From assembly GCA_046160485.1 (NCBI GenBank), contig JBJXGV010000001.1:1-64000 (forward strand): a DNA stretch of 64,000 nucleotides. The letters run 5' to 3'. Positions 8,704-16,836 of this stretch are shown here, one piece after another (within the stretch, counting starts at the first letter, position 1; the number at the start of each line of letters is the position of its first letter). Source of the stretch: JBJXGV01 sp046160485 (GTDB lineage: Bacteria > Orphanbacterota > Orphanbacteria > JBJXGV01). The translations under genes and the position numbers were made by a program. The notes under the pieces were generated by a model. The model had not been told where the DNA came from, did not search any database, and saw only the letters and a program-made list of their open reading frames with translations.

Positions 8704-10061
8704 TGCCGGCCCAGGGCGTCAGCGAGGGCGCGCGCGGCGACGTCGTTCCCCGTGCGGGTCCAGTGCCCGTCCTGCTCGAAGAAGAGTCGCTCGCCCGCGC
8801 GCGCGCGGAGCGCCGGGAGGAGATCGCAGTAGAGAATTCGCCGATCGCGCGCGAACTCGGCAAGGCGATCTTGAAGCGGCGTCTCCGCGACGACGCGCTC
8901 GTCGAGCCGGAATCCTGCCTGGCGAATCCACCAGTACGTCGAATCGACTTGGACCGCCGGCGGGAACGCGACGAGCGCAAAACGCGCACCCGTGCGCGCG
9001 ACGTCCGCGGCGAGATCGTCGAGCGCGCGCTCCGCGGCGGGCCAGCCCACGGTCGCCTCCTCGCTCGGCATGAGCAGCAGATTCTTGCGGATCGATTCCG
9101 GATCGAGAATCGCCTCCGCGAAGTTGAAGGGGTTGATGCGGAATTCGCGGGCCTGGGCGACGAGCGACTCGGGGATCGCGGCAAGACGTGCGGCGATCGT
9201 GGCGGAGTCGATGCCCGCGGCGAGGCCGCGTGCGAAGAGCGCGCTTCGTTCGAGCGGATTCTCGATCCCCTCGGCGGCCCAACCGAGCGTGGTGCGCGGA
9301 GCGGGCGCGTCGCGATGGAGCAGGCGGCCGATTGCGGCAACGAGCGCCGACCGCGGGCGCGGCGCCGCGGCGGCGCGCGCCTCCTTCACCGCGTCGCTCA
9401 GATCGTTCCCCGCGTAGAACGCGGCGACCACGACGTCGGGGCGATAGCGGCGCACCGCGCCCTCCCAGACCCGCATGTACGATCGCGGCCCCGTTCCCGT
9501 CACGCCGAAGTTCATCACCTCCGCGGGCGTGCCCGATTCGCCGAGGATCTGCTCGAGGCGCGAGGTCATGATCTCGGGGAACGCGACGCCGGCGCCCCAG
9601 ACAAAGCTGTCGCCGATCACGGCGATACGCGTCGTGCCGCGCGGGGCGCGCGCCGCATGATTCGTATCGCGAAACCCGTCGCGGTTCGTCGCGATCTCGA
9701 CGTCGTACTCCGGCGAACTCATCCGCGTCACGAGGTTCTTCGGGTAGCGCTTGAAGCGCGCGTCGCGCGCGGCCACCGCGCGCAGCCCGAACTCCGCGAT
9801 CCCCAACGCGACGCCCGTGCTCATCACGAGCAGAAGGAGATTCGCGCCGAAGACCGCACGGTAGCGCCGCTCGCTCGCGCCGAAGACGACCGCGGTCGCG
9901 GCGCAGAGGAGAAGCCCGTAGAGAGCGAGGAACGTCGCGTACGCAGGCGAATAGCGGCCGAGCACACTCGCGTGAAGGCTGACACGCGACGCGAGCGGCA
10001 CGGCGAGCGCGGCCAGCGCCGCGAGCGCGAGGAGCCCCGGCAACCGCGAGCGCAGCGTCAC
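8700..10061 (-). CDS. SGNH/GDSL hydrolase-like membrane protein, paralogue 1
   Basis: About 453 residues from a GTG at 10061. Two hydrophobic segments at the N-terminus anchor an extracytoplasmic domain. Block I of the SGNH fold is VIGDSFVWGAG with the nucleophile Ser, the oxyanion Asn is probably in FYAGNDLSDA, and the C-terminal Asp/His motif is FEQDGHWT. This layout resembles the AlgX/AlgJ and DltD-like O-acetylation or esterase proteins of surface polysaccharides; the substrate is unknown. It shares long blocks (SPEYDVE, INPFNFAEAILDPESI, FEQDGHW) with the two other copies at 11374 and 12659. The exact start is uncertain. Confidence 0.75.
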   Translation of the reverse strand: MTLRSRLPGLLALAALAALAVPLASRVSLHASVLGRYSPAYATFLALYGLLLCAATAVVFGASERRYRAVFGANLLLLVMSTGVALGIAEFGLRAVAARDARFKRYPKNLVTRMSSPEYDVEIATNRDGFRDTNHAARAPRGTTRIAVIGDSFVWGAGVAFPEIMTSRLEQILGESGTPAEVMNFGVTGTGPRSYMRVWEGAVRRYRPDVVVAAFYAGNDLSDAVKEARAAAAPRPRSALVAAIGRLLHRDAPAPRTTLGWAAEGIENPLERSALFARGLAAGIDSATIAARLAAIPESLVAQAREFRINPFNFAEAILDPESIRKNLLLMPSEEATVGWPAAERALDDLAADVARTGARFALVAFPPAVQVDSTYWWIRQAGFRLDERVVAETPLQDRLAEFARDRRILYCDLLPALRARAGERLFFEQDGHWTRTGNDVAARALADALGRH

Positions 10062-10141
10062 GTGCGCGCGCCGAACTGCTGGCCCGATTCTAAAATCTGC
10101 GTGCGCTTGTGCCGCCGCGCGCGCTCCCCCACAATCGCCGC

Positions 10142-11308
10142 ATGTTCTCGCGCCGCACGCCATCCGTATTCACGCCGAATGCGCTCGCCGCACGCCTCGC
10201 CGAGGCTCGCCGCGCGGGGGCGCGCCTGATCGATCTGACGGAAACGAACCCGGCGCGCACGGGCCTGGCTCCCGAGTACGACGAGATCGCTCCCGCGCTC
10301 GCGAATGCCGAACTCGCGCGCTACGAACCCGATCCGCGCGGCGGCGCGCGTGCGCGAGAAGCGGTCGCGCGCTACTACGCGGGGATCGGGCAGGCGGTCG
10401 CGCCGGAGCGCATCGTGCTGACGGCGAGCACGAGCGAGGCGTACGCGCATCTCTTCCGGCTCCTCGCCGACGCGGGCGACGAATTCCTCGCGCCCGCGCC
10501 GAGCTACCCGCTCTTCGAACCGCTCGCCGCGCTCGAAGAAACGCGCCTCGTCTCGTATCCGCTGCGCTACGAAACGCGCTGGCGTATCGACACCGACGCG
10601 GTCGGAAAGCTCGTGAACGCGAGCACGCGCGGCATCATCGTCGTCAGCCCGAACAATCCGACCGGTTCGATGACGAGCGAAGCCGAGGCGAGCGAACTCG
10701 AATCGATCGCTTGCAAGCACGACGTGCCGATCCTCTGCGACGAGGTGTTCGGCGATTTCGCCGCGGAGCCGGACGAAAGTTCGCGCCGCCGCACGTTCGT
10801 CGACGTGCGCGGCGCACTCGCGTTCGTCCTCTCGGGGCTCTCGAAGGTTGCCGGGCTGCCGCAGATCAAACTCGGGTGGATCGTCGTCGCGGGTCCGGAG
10901 GCGCAAGCGCGCGAAGCGGTCGAGCGGCTCGAGTGGATCGCCGACGCGTTTCTCTCCGTCGGCGCGCCCGCGCAGGTCGCGCTTCCGCACCTGCTCGCGA
11001 ACCGGCACGCGTTTCAGACTCGCACGCGCGAGCGCGTCGCGACGAACCGCGCGCGGCTCGGCCTTGCGCTCGCCGCGCGCGCCGACATCGAGCTCTTGCG
11101 TTCGGACGGCGGTTGGGCCGCGGTGATGCGCGTGCCGCGCACACGCAGCGAGGAAGCGTGGTGCCTCGAGCTTCTCGATCGCGGCGTCCTCGTTCATCCG
11201 GGGCACTACTACGATTTCCACGACGAGGCGTACCTGGTCGTAAGCCTCCTGCCCGAGCCGAGCGCGTTCGCGCGCGCGGTCGACGAGATCGCGGCGATCG
11301 ACGCGTAG
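10142..11308 (+). CDS. Class I/II PLP-dependent aminotransferase
   Basis: 388 residues with the fold type I aminotransferase landmarks: TASTSEAYAHLF (cofactor phosphate site), VVSPNNPTGS, ILCDEVFGDF (Asp to the pyridine N) and SGLSKVAGLPQIK, whose Lys should form the PLP Schiff base. The C-terminal Arg typical for carboxylate binding is not obvious by eye. The ATG at 10142 was chosen; an upstream in-frame start at 10109 would add 11 residues with no similarity. The gene is transcribed opposite to the SGNH paralogues that flank it, so it may be unrelated to them. It probably acts on an amino acid; specificity cannot be told. Confidence 0.88.
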   Translation: MFSRRTPSVFTPNALAARLAEARRAGARLIDLTETNPARTGLAPEYDEIAPALANAELARYEPDPRGGARAREAVARYYAGIGQAVAPERIVLTASTSEAYAHLFRLLADAGDEFLAPAPSYPLFEPLAALEETRLVSYPLRYETRWRIDTDAVGKLVNASTRGIIVVSPNNPTGSMTSEAEASELESIACKHDVPILCDEVFGDFAAEPDESSRRRTFVDVRGALAFVLSGLSKVAGLPQIKLGWIVVAGPEAQAREAVERLEWIADAFLSVGAPAQVALPHLLANRHAFQTRTRERVATNRARLGLALAARADIELLRSDGGWAAVMRVPRTRSEEAWCLELLDRGVLVHPGHYYDFHDEAYLVVSLLPEPSAFARAVDEIAAIDA

Positions 11309-11318
11309 CGCGCTCGCG

Positions 11319-11355
11319 GGCCGGTGCGCGCTCGCGCGGCGCGAGCGCGCGGGCC
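11319..11355. terminator. GC-rich hairpin between convergent genes
   Basis: An inverted repeat with arms at 11326-11334 and 11342-11350 is extended by GGCC arms (11319-11322 with 11352-11355). It lies exactly between the convergent aminotransferase and SGNH paralogue 2. No T-tract follows on either strand, so it is a hairpin of terminator-like position rather than a textbook terminator. Confidence 0.45.
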
Positions 11356-11373
11356 CGCCCGTATTCGGATTCG

Positions 11374-12621
11374 TCACCGCGAGCGGCCGATCTGCGAGGC
11401 GACGACTTCTGCGATCGCGCGTGCGGCGATCGCATGCCCCGCCGCCGTCCAGTGCCCGTCCTGCTCGAAGTAGAGCGGCGGGGCGCTCGAGCCTCGCATC
11501 CCGGGAAGCAGATCGACGTACGGGATCCCGCGCGCGGCGGCAAATCGCGCGAGGCGATCCTGCACCGGAGACTCCGTCAGCAGACGCTCGTCGAACCGAA
11601 ATCCGAGGCGCTCGAGCCACCAGTACTGGCGGCCGACCTGCGGCGCCGCGGGAATCGCGACGATCACCATGCGCGCGCCGTGCCGCTCGATGTCGCGCTC
11701 GAGGGCGGCGAGCGCTTCCTCCGTCGCGCGCCACGCCTCTTCCATCTCCGCGCCTTCGAGCAACACGTTCTCGACGATCGACTCGGGATCGGTCACCGCC
11801 TCGGCGAGATTGAACGGATTGACGCGGTATGCGAGCGCGGCCGCGCGGATCGACTCGGGGATCGCGTGATAACGCGCGGCGACCGTCTCCGCGGAAACAC
11901 CCGCGCTCGCGCCGACGCGCTCGAGCGCGGGCAGCGTCGCGGGATTCTCCTCGCCCTGCGCGGCCCACCCGAAGCCGGCCCCGCGAGGCGCGCGTTTCGC
12001 GGAGCCCCTCGCGTCGCGCAGCTCGCGAAGCGCGGCGAGAATCGCGACGCGCGGCCGCGGCTGCCTCGTCTCGCGCAGGGCGTCTGCGACATCGTTGCCC
12101 GCGTAAATCGCGACGACGACGACATCCGGCTTGTATCGCGCCGCCGCGCCGAGCAGCACGCGGCCGTAATAAACAGGCCCCGTCCATGTCACGCCGAAAT
12201 TGAAGACCTCGATCGACGCGTTGCCTTCGCGCTCGCGCAGAATCGATTCGAGCTGCGCTGTGTAAATTTCACCGGCTTCGACGCCGGAGCCCCACGTGAA
12301 GCTGTCTCCGATTACAGCGACGCGCACGGCGCCCGCGGGCTTCTGCGCAGCGTGATCGCGGTCGCGAAACCCCTGCGCGTTGATCGCGATCTCGACGTCG
12401 TACTCCGGTGTCGTCATGCGCGACACCGTGCTTGGCGGATAACTGCGGTAGCGGCGCGCGTACGTCCCGCGCAGCACGATTTCCGCGGCGGCGACGATGA
12501 TCGCCGACGTGACGACGAGAAGCAGTGCGCTCGCAATCCACGCGGCGCGCCCGGCATCGTGCGTTCCGCGCGCGCGCGCGGAGGAACGCCTCCATCGCGT
12601 CGATCGATCCGTCTTGCTCAT
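11374..12621 (-). CDS. SGNH/GDSL hydrolase-like membrane protein, paralogue 2
   Basis: 415 residues with one N-terminal membrane segment (IASALLLVVTSAIIVAAAEIVL) and an extracytoplasmic SGNH domain. Visible motifs are VIGDSFTWGSG (nucleophile Ser), IYAGNDVADAL and the C-terminal FEQDGHWT Asp/His pair. It is shorter than paralogues 1 and 3 because only one of the N-terminal membrane segments is present. Blocks SRMTTPEYDVEIAINAQGFRD and VNPFNLAEAVTDPESI align closely with the other two. Thirty-seven bases separate it from paralogue 3 upstream, so the two are likely co-transcribed. Acyl-ester hydrolysis or transfer on a cell-surface glycan is a reasonable guess from the fold only. Confidence 0.78.
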   Translation of the reverse strand: MSKTDRSTRWRRSSARARGTHDAGRAAWIASALLLVVTSAIIVAAAEIVLRGTYARRYRSYPPSTVSRMTTPEYDVEIAINAQGFRDRDHAAQKPAGAVRVAVIGDSFTWGSGVEAGEIYTAQLESILREREGNASIEVFNFGVTWTGPVYYGRVLLGAAARYKPDVVVVAIYAGNDVADALRETRQPRPRVAILAALRELRDARGSAKRAPRGAGFGWAAQGEENPATLPALERVGASAGVSAETVAARYHAIPESIRAAALAYRVNPFNLAEAVTDPESIVENVLLEGAEMEEAWRATEEALAALERDIERHGARMVIVAIPAAPQVGRQYWWLERLGFRFDERLLTESPVQDRLARFAAARGIPYVDLLPGMRGSSAPPLYFEQDGHWTAAGHAIAARAIAEVVASQIGRSR

Positions 12622-12658
12622 TCGCGCCTCAACACGTCATGCCGTCTCGCATCGGGCG

Positions 12659-14131
12659 TTACCGGCCCGCGGAGCGCGACGCGCCGGCGACGCCGCCCGC
12701 CCGAAGCGCCGCCGCGATGAGATGCGCCGCGACCTCATGTCCGCGCGCATTCCAGTGTCCGTCCTGCTCGAAGTAGAGCGGCGCGCCCGAGTCGCCGCCC
12801 GCGCTTCGAAGGGTCGGGAGAAGATCGACGAGTGCCACGCCTTCACGCGCGGCGAACTTCGCGAGGCGATCCTGGAACGGCGCGCGCACGAGGATCCGCC
12901 GGTCGAGCACGAGCCCCAGATGCGTCGCCCACCAGTATCGCTCGCTCACCTGCACGCCGGCGGGAATGCCGACGAGCACCATCGTCGCGCCCGTGCGCGC
13001 GATCTCGTCGTGCAGCGCACCGAGCGCGTCTTCCGTTGCGCGCCATCCGCGCTCCATCGTGTCGCCCTCGAGCAAGAGGTTCTCGATCATCGCTTCCGGA
13101 TCGAGAACGGCCTCGGCGAGATTGAACGGATTCGAGCGAAACGCGAGCGCATCGGCGACGAGCGGCTCGGGAATCGCGGCGAGGCGCGCACGCACCTCGG
13201 TCTCCGAAACGCCGCGCTCGCGTGCGGCGCGCAGAAGCGCGTCGAGGCTCGCGGGATTCTCGCCGCCGAACGCGTTCCAGCCGCCCGAGGCCGCGCCATC
13301 GCCGGCGCCGGCGCCCGCACCCGCGCCCGCGCCGCGCACGGGGCGCCACCGCGCGACCGCTTCGCCTGCGAGCGCCGCGAGCGCGAATCGCGGCGGCGTC
13401 TCGGACGCCTCGCGCAACGCATCGCTCGCGTCGTTGCCCGCGTACACACAAACGAGCACCACATCGGGATCGTACGCGGACGCGAATCGCCGCCAAACGC
13501 GAGCCGCGTGCAGCGGTCCGGTTCCCGACACCCCGAAGTTGAGCACTTCGATTCGCGGCTCATCGTCACTTGCGGCGGCGGCGGCGATCGAGTCGCGTCG
13601 GGCGATCGCCGCCGCCAAGCGCGACGTAAAGATCGACTCGAACGCGACGCCCGATCCGACGACGAAGCTGTCGCCGAGCACCGCGAGGCGCACCGTACCG
13701 GCGGGCTTGGCGCGCTCGTGCTCCGCGTCGCGAAACCCATCGCGATTCGTCTTCATCTCGACGTCGTACTCCGAGGTTGCCGTGCGCGTCACGACGCTTC
13801 GCGGGAACGTGCGGACGCGGTCGCGCGTGATCACGCGTGCCGCCCACTCGCACGCGAGGAGCGCAACCGCGGTGCACGCGAGCGCGAGGAGGATGTTGCC
13901 GTTCGCGATCGCGCGATAACGCCGCTCGCTTCCGGCGATCGCCGCGAGGAGCGCCGCGTACCCCAGCACGAAGAGCGTAAGAAGGCTCGCATACGCGAGC
14001 GAGTAGCGTCCGAGCAGCGCGGGGCGCGCGCTTTCATGCGAGAAGAGGAGGGCGCCGAGAGCGAGACCCGCCGCGGCGAGAACGATTCCCGCGGGACGAC
14101 GGCGCCACGGACCGAACGTCTGACTAAACAG
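12659..14131 (-). CDS. SGNH/GDSL hydrolase-like membrane protein, paralogue 3 (non-canonical start likely)
   Basis: Same architecture as paralogue 1. VLGDSFVVGSG holds the nucleophile Ser, VYAGNDASDAL the probable oxyanion Asn, and FEQDGHWN the Asp/His pair. The first ATG/GTG/TTG in frame is a GTG at 13969, but similarity to paralogue 1 (LLGRYSLAYASLL versus VLGRYSPAYATFL) continues upstream of it. The frame stays open to a stop at 14153-14155. Only CTG (14129-14131) or ATT (14144-14146) could start the longer form, next to the squalene synthase stop. A Gly-Ala repeat is inserted in the middle of the protein. Start is uncertain; the hydrolase assignment is good. Confidence 0.7.
   Translation of the reverse strand: MFSQTFGPWRRRPAGIVLAAAGLALGALLFSHESARPALLGRYSLAYASLLTLFVLGYAALLAAIAGSERRYRAIANGNILLALACTAVALLACEWAARVITRDRVRTFPRSVVTRTATSEYDVEMKTNRDGFRDAEHERAKPAGTVRLAVLGDSFVVGSGVAFESIFTSRLAAAIARRDSIAAAAASDDEPRIEVLNFGVSGTGPLHAARVWRRFASAYDPDVVLVCVYAGNDASDALREASETPPRFALAALAGEAVARWRPVRGAGAGAGAGAGDGAASGGWNAFGGENPASLDALLRAARERGVSETEVRARLAAIPEPLVADALAFRSNPFNLAEAVLDPEAMIENLLLEGDTMERGWRATEDALGALHDEIARTGATMVLVGIPAGVQVSERYWWATHLGLVLDRRILVRAPFQDRLAKFAAREGVALVDLLPTLRSAGGDSGAPLYFEQDGHWNARGHEVAAHLIAAALRAGGVAGASRSAGR
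13298..13335 (-). repeat. GC-rich coding microsatellite (Gly-Ala repeat)
   Basis: Short tandem GGCGCC/GGCGCG-type units encode a run of alternating Gly and Ala inside SGNH paralogue 3, absent from its two paralogues. Probably slippage-derived linker sequence. Confidence 0.5.
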
Positions 14132-15230
14132 CCTCGGGGAGCGAATCGAGCGTCACGCCTCCCTCGGGCCCCAGATTGCGGATCATCGCGGCGAGTTCCG
14201 CGCGGTAGCCGTGGTAGAGCCGCTCGAGCGCGTCGTCGTCGTCGACGGCGGCTTCGGCGCGCTGCACGATTTCCGCGAGTTCGCCGCGCGACACCTTCGG
14301 GTTTTCCGCCGACTCGGGGCTCGCGATGCGCGTCAGCGTGCGAAGCGCCAGGTGCAGCGCCCAGAGGCAGAAAAGGCGCGCGCCGCGATGCGCGGAGGGA
14401 ATCCACAACACGTAACGCTCCGCCTCGTCGAGATGCCCGAGAACGCGCGTTAGGAGCGCCTTAAGCCCCCCCGGCGAGAGCCGCCATTCGCCATCCTCTT
14501 CGTCGAGCGTCGCGGGCGGCAAGAACGCGACGCCGCGCTCGAGATCGCGCCGGTAGTCCTTCAACACGTTCGTCATCTGGAGCGCGAGACCGAAGCGGTG
14601 CCCCCGCGTGATCAGTTCATCCGACGGCGGCCGCGAATCGCCTGTGAAAACGGGATGGAAGAGCCGCGTCAGAAGGCCGCCGACCGTTGCAGCCGCGTAG
14701 TGGCAGTAGTTTTCGAGCTGGTCGAGGTCGTCGCAGACTCGGCGCGGCTGGGAAGGGCTTCCGTTTGGCGTTGCGGCGCCACCCGCCACGGCGTCCTCGG
14801 TCGCCTTCACGCCCGCGTAGGTCGCCATCCCGTCGATCATCTCGTCGACGCAGTTCTGGATCGCGCGCCGCGTGCGCGCGGGGAGCGTGCGGAACGACTG
14901 GAGCACGAGCGGCAAGTGCGAGACGAGCCGCTCGTAACCCTCGTGCGCCACGCCGGGCCACAAGTCGCGGAACTCGCGCCAAGGAACCGGATCGACCGGA
15001 TTGCGCAGAAGGCGCTTCAGCAGCCGGAAGAGTCGCGTCCGCGTGCGCGAATCGAGCGTCTCGTGATCCTCGATCGTGTCGGCGACGCGGCAGATCAGAT
15101 ACGCGACGCAAACCTCGTCGCGCAGGCGCGCCGGAAGCTGCGGAATCGTCAGCGCGAACGTGCGCGAGACGCTCGGCAGAATTGCGTGGCAGAACGGCAA
15201 CGGCGCCAGCGATGAACGCGTCTCGTTCAC
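14124..15230 (-). CDS. Squalene/phytoene synthase family protein (head-to-head prenyl synthase)
   Basis: About 368 residues from a GTG at 15230. The two Asp-rich Mg-diphosphate motifs are seen as CRVADTIEDHE and NVLKDYRRD. The flanking SVSRTFALTI and LENYCHYAAATVGGLLT are typical of trans-isoprenyl head-to-head synthases. The order and wording resemble squalene synthase (two farnesyl diphosphate to squalene), the entry to hopanoids or sterols, but phytoene or dehydrosqualene synthases share the motifs. No cyclase or desaturase is nearby to decide. An upstream in-frame ATG at 15368 lies on the CCA end of the tRNA gene and was rejected. It precedes SGNH paralogue 3 with contact at the stop codon. 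Confidence 0.82.
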   Translation of the reverse strand: MNETRSSLAPLPFCHAILPSVSRTFALTIPQLPARLRDEVCVAYLICRVADTIEDHETLDSRTRTRLFRLLKRLLRNPVDPVPWREFRDLWPGVAHEGYERLVSHLPLVLQSFRTLPARTRRAIQNCVDEMIDGMATYAGVKATEDAVAGGAATPNGSPSQPRRVCDDLDQLENYCHYAAATVGGLLTRLFHPVFTGDSRPPSDELITRGHRFGLALQMTNVLKDYRRDLERGVAFLPPATLDEEDGEWRLSPGGLKALLTRVLGHLDEAERYVLWIPSAHRGARLFCLWALHLALRTLTRIASPESAENPKVSRGELAEIVQRAEAAVDDDDALERLYHGYRAELAAMIRNLGPEGGVTLDSLPEAV

Positions 15231-15367
15231 CGGCCGCGGCCTCGCGATCGGCCGGAGGAACGGGAGGTTCGATTGAACATGGGGGGAATTGTCAAAGAGG
15301 CCACTCCCGGCGTCAAGAAGCAAAACCCCCAGCGCCGCGATCGACGCTGAGGGCCACGGAACGAACA

Positions 15368-15452
15368 TGGTGCCGGGGGCGGGATTTGAACCCGCATGCC
15401 TTGCGGCGCCACCCCCTCAAGATGGTGTGTCTGCCAGTTTCACCACCCCGGC
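15368..15452 (-). tRNA. tRNA-Leu (anticodon GAG)
   Basis: The acceptor stem is GCCGGGG/CCCCGGC, and the D arm holds GGTGAAACTGGCAGACAC. The anticodon stem is CCATC/GGTGG around the loop TTGAGGG, giving anticodon GAG. A class II variable arm follows, then the T arm GCGGGTTCAAATCCCGC, discriminator A and an encoded CCA at 15368-15370. It lies 15 bases downstream of secG on the same strand, the arrangement common after secG in many bacteria, and is probably co-transcribed with it. Confidence 0.96.
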
Positions 15453-15467
15453 AATTGCTAGAAACTC

Positions 15468-15944
15468 TCAGTTCCCGCCCGGCGGAACGATCGCCGCACT
15501 CGGCGGCTCCGTGGACTGCGCGGGAGTCGAACCGTCTCCCGACGCGGGCGGCGTGCCTGCGGGCGCCTCCGAGCCTGCCGGTAGATCCGACATCGGCATC
15601 ACGCCCTGCGTCGGCTGCGAACCTTCATCGCCCGAGCCCGGAGGCGCGGTCGGCGTGAAAGGCGCGGCCACGCCCTCTTCCTGTGCCTGCTTCGCGAGTG
15701 CGGACCTGCGGGTGTTGTTGCTGCCGAGGAGCGTCATCGTAAGCGACGTCACCATGAAGAGAATCGCGAGCACCGTCGTGGCGCGCGACAAGAACGTCGC
15801 CGCCCCGCGGCCACCGAAAACCGCCTGAGTCCCGCCTCCGCCAAATGCCCCCGCGAGCCCTCCGCCCTTACCCGACTGAAGCAGAACGCTGACGACGAGA
15901 AACGCGCAGACGAGAACGTGTATGACACCGATAAACGCGTACAT
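15468..15944 (-). CDS. secG: Preprotein translocase subunit SecG
   Basis: 158 residues. Two membrane segments flank the family signature: an N-terminal helix (GVIHVLVCAFLVVSVLLQ), the conserved loop SGKGGGLAGAFGGGG, and a second helix ending TMTLLG. SecG assists SecYE-mediated protein export in the inner membrane. The C-terminal 80 residues are a Pro/Gly/Ser-rich, low-complexity tail beyond the usual SecG length of about 75-110. It sits downstream of tpiA (42 bases) and upstream of tRNA-Leu, the classic glycolysis-secG neighbourhood. Confidence 0.94.
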   Translation of the reverse strand: MYAFIGVIHVLVCAFLVVSVLLQSGKGGGLAGAFGGGGTQAVFGGRGAATFLSRATTVLAILFMVTSLTMTLLGSNNTRRSALAKQAQEEGVAAPFTPTAPPGSGDEGSQPTQGVMPMSDLPAGSEAPAGTPPASGDGSTPAQSTEPPSAAIVPPGGN

Positions 15945-15986
15945 GCCTATCGAACCCCTTCCATGACTTCCGCGCGTGCCCGGCCG

Positions 15987-16745
15987 CTAAAGCCCGGCGC
16001 GCACGATCTTGAGAAAGCCTTCCGGCTCGAGGCTCGCTCCGCCAACCAGAGCGCCGTCGATGTCGGATTGCGCCAACAACTCCTCGATAGTATCCGGCTT
16101 CACGCTTCCGCCATACTGAATTCTCACGACATCGCTAACGCCGTCGCCGAATTTCTGCTTGATCACTTGCCGGATGTGTTTGTGCACCGCGTTCGCGTCG
16201 TAGGGCGTCGCGTTGCGGCCCGTTCCGATCGCCCACACCGGTTCGTACGCGACCACGATTTTGCGCGTCTCGTCGGCCGTGCGGCCGTTGAGCGCGTCGA
16301 GCACCTGGCGCTCGACGATGTCGTTCGTCGCGCCGATCTCGCGCTCGGACTGCGTTTCGCCGACGCAGAGAATCGGCGTGAGCCCCGCACCGAGTGCCGC
16401 GGCGAGCTTCCGGCGCGTCGTCTCGTTCGTCTCGCCGAAGTGCTGCCGCCGCTCCGAGTGGCCGACGAGAACGAACGTCGCGCCCGCGTCCGCGATCATC
16501 TGCGGCGAAACCTCGCCCGTCCATGCGCCGGAGGCCTCCCAGAAGAGGTCCTGCGCGCCGAGCCGGAGCTGTCCGCCGTCGACCGTAGCGCGCACAGCCT
16601 CGAGCGCCGTGAAGGGAGGAATGAGCACCACGTCGGCGGCAAGAGGGGCCTCGCCGAGGCCCTCGCGCACCGCGGCGGCGAGTGTTGCGGCCTCCGCGCG
16701 CGTCTTGAACATCTTCCAGTTTCCGGCGATGACGGGTCGTCTCAT
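15987..16745 (-). CDS. tpiA: Triosephosphate isomerase
   Basis: 252 residues, full length. The substrate-binding NWKMF near the N-terminus, GHSERR containing the electrophile His, and AYEPVWAIGTG with the catalytic Glu (loop 6 region) are all present. A C-terminal GGS phosphate site (QYGGSVKPDT) and a GGASLEPEGF end complete the TIM barrel. It interconverts dihydroxyacetone phosphate and glyceraldehyde 3-phosphate. It lies 91 bases after pgk in the gap-pgk-tpiA-secG order. Confidence 0.97.
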   Translation of the reverse strand: MRRPVIAGNWKMFKTRAEAATLAAAVREGLGEAPLAADVVLIPPFTALEAVRATVDGGQLRLGAQDLFWEASGAWTGEVSPQMIADAGATFVLVGHSERRQHFGETNETTRRKLAAALGAGLTPILCVGETQSEREIGATNDIVERQVLDALNGRTADETRKIVVAYEPVWAIGTGRNATPYDANAVHKHIRQVIKQKFGDGVSDVVRIQYGGSVKPDTIEELLAQSDIDGALVGGASLEPEGFLKIVRAGL

Positions 16746-16836
16746 AGGCCGCGCATTCTAGCAGAGGGGCCGATGGCCGACAACCGTGCGTCCGGCGCGG
16801 CCGCCGTGCGGATCGGACGCACTCTCGCAGCGCGTG

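Noticed and set aside
15231..15368. Longer squalene synthase start at the ATG at 15368
   Set aside because: It would begin on the CCA end of tRNA-Leu and add 46 residues without family similarity.
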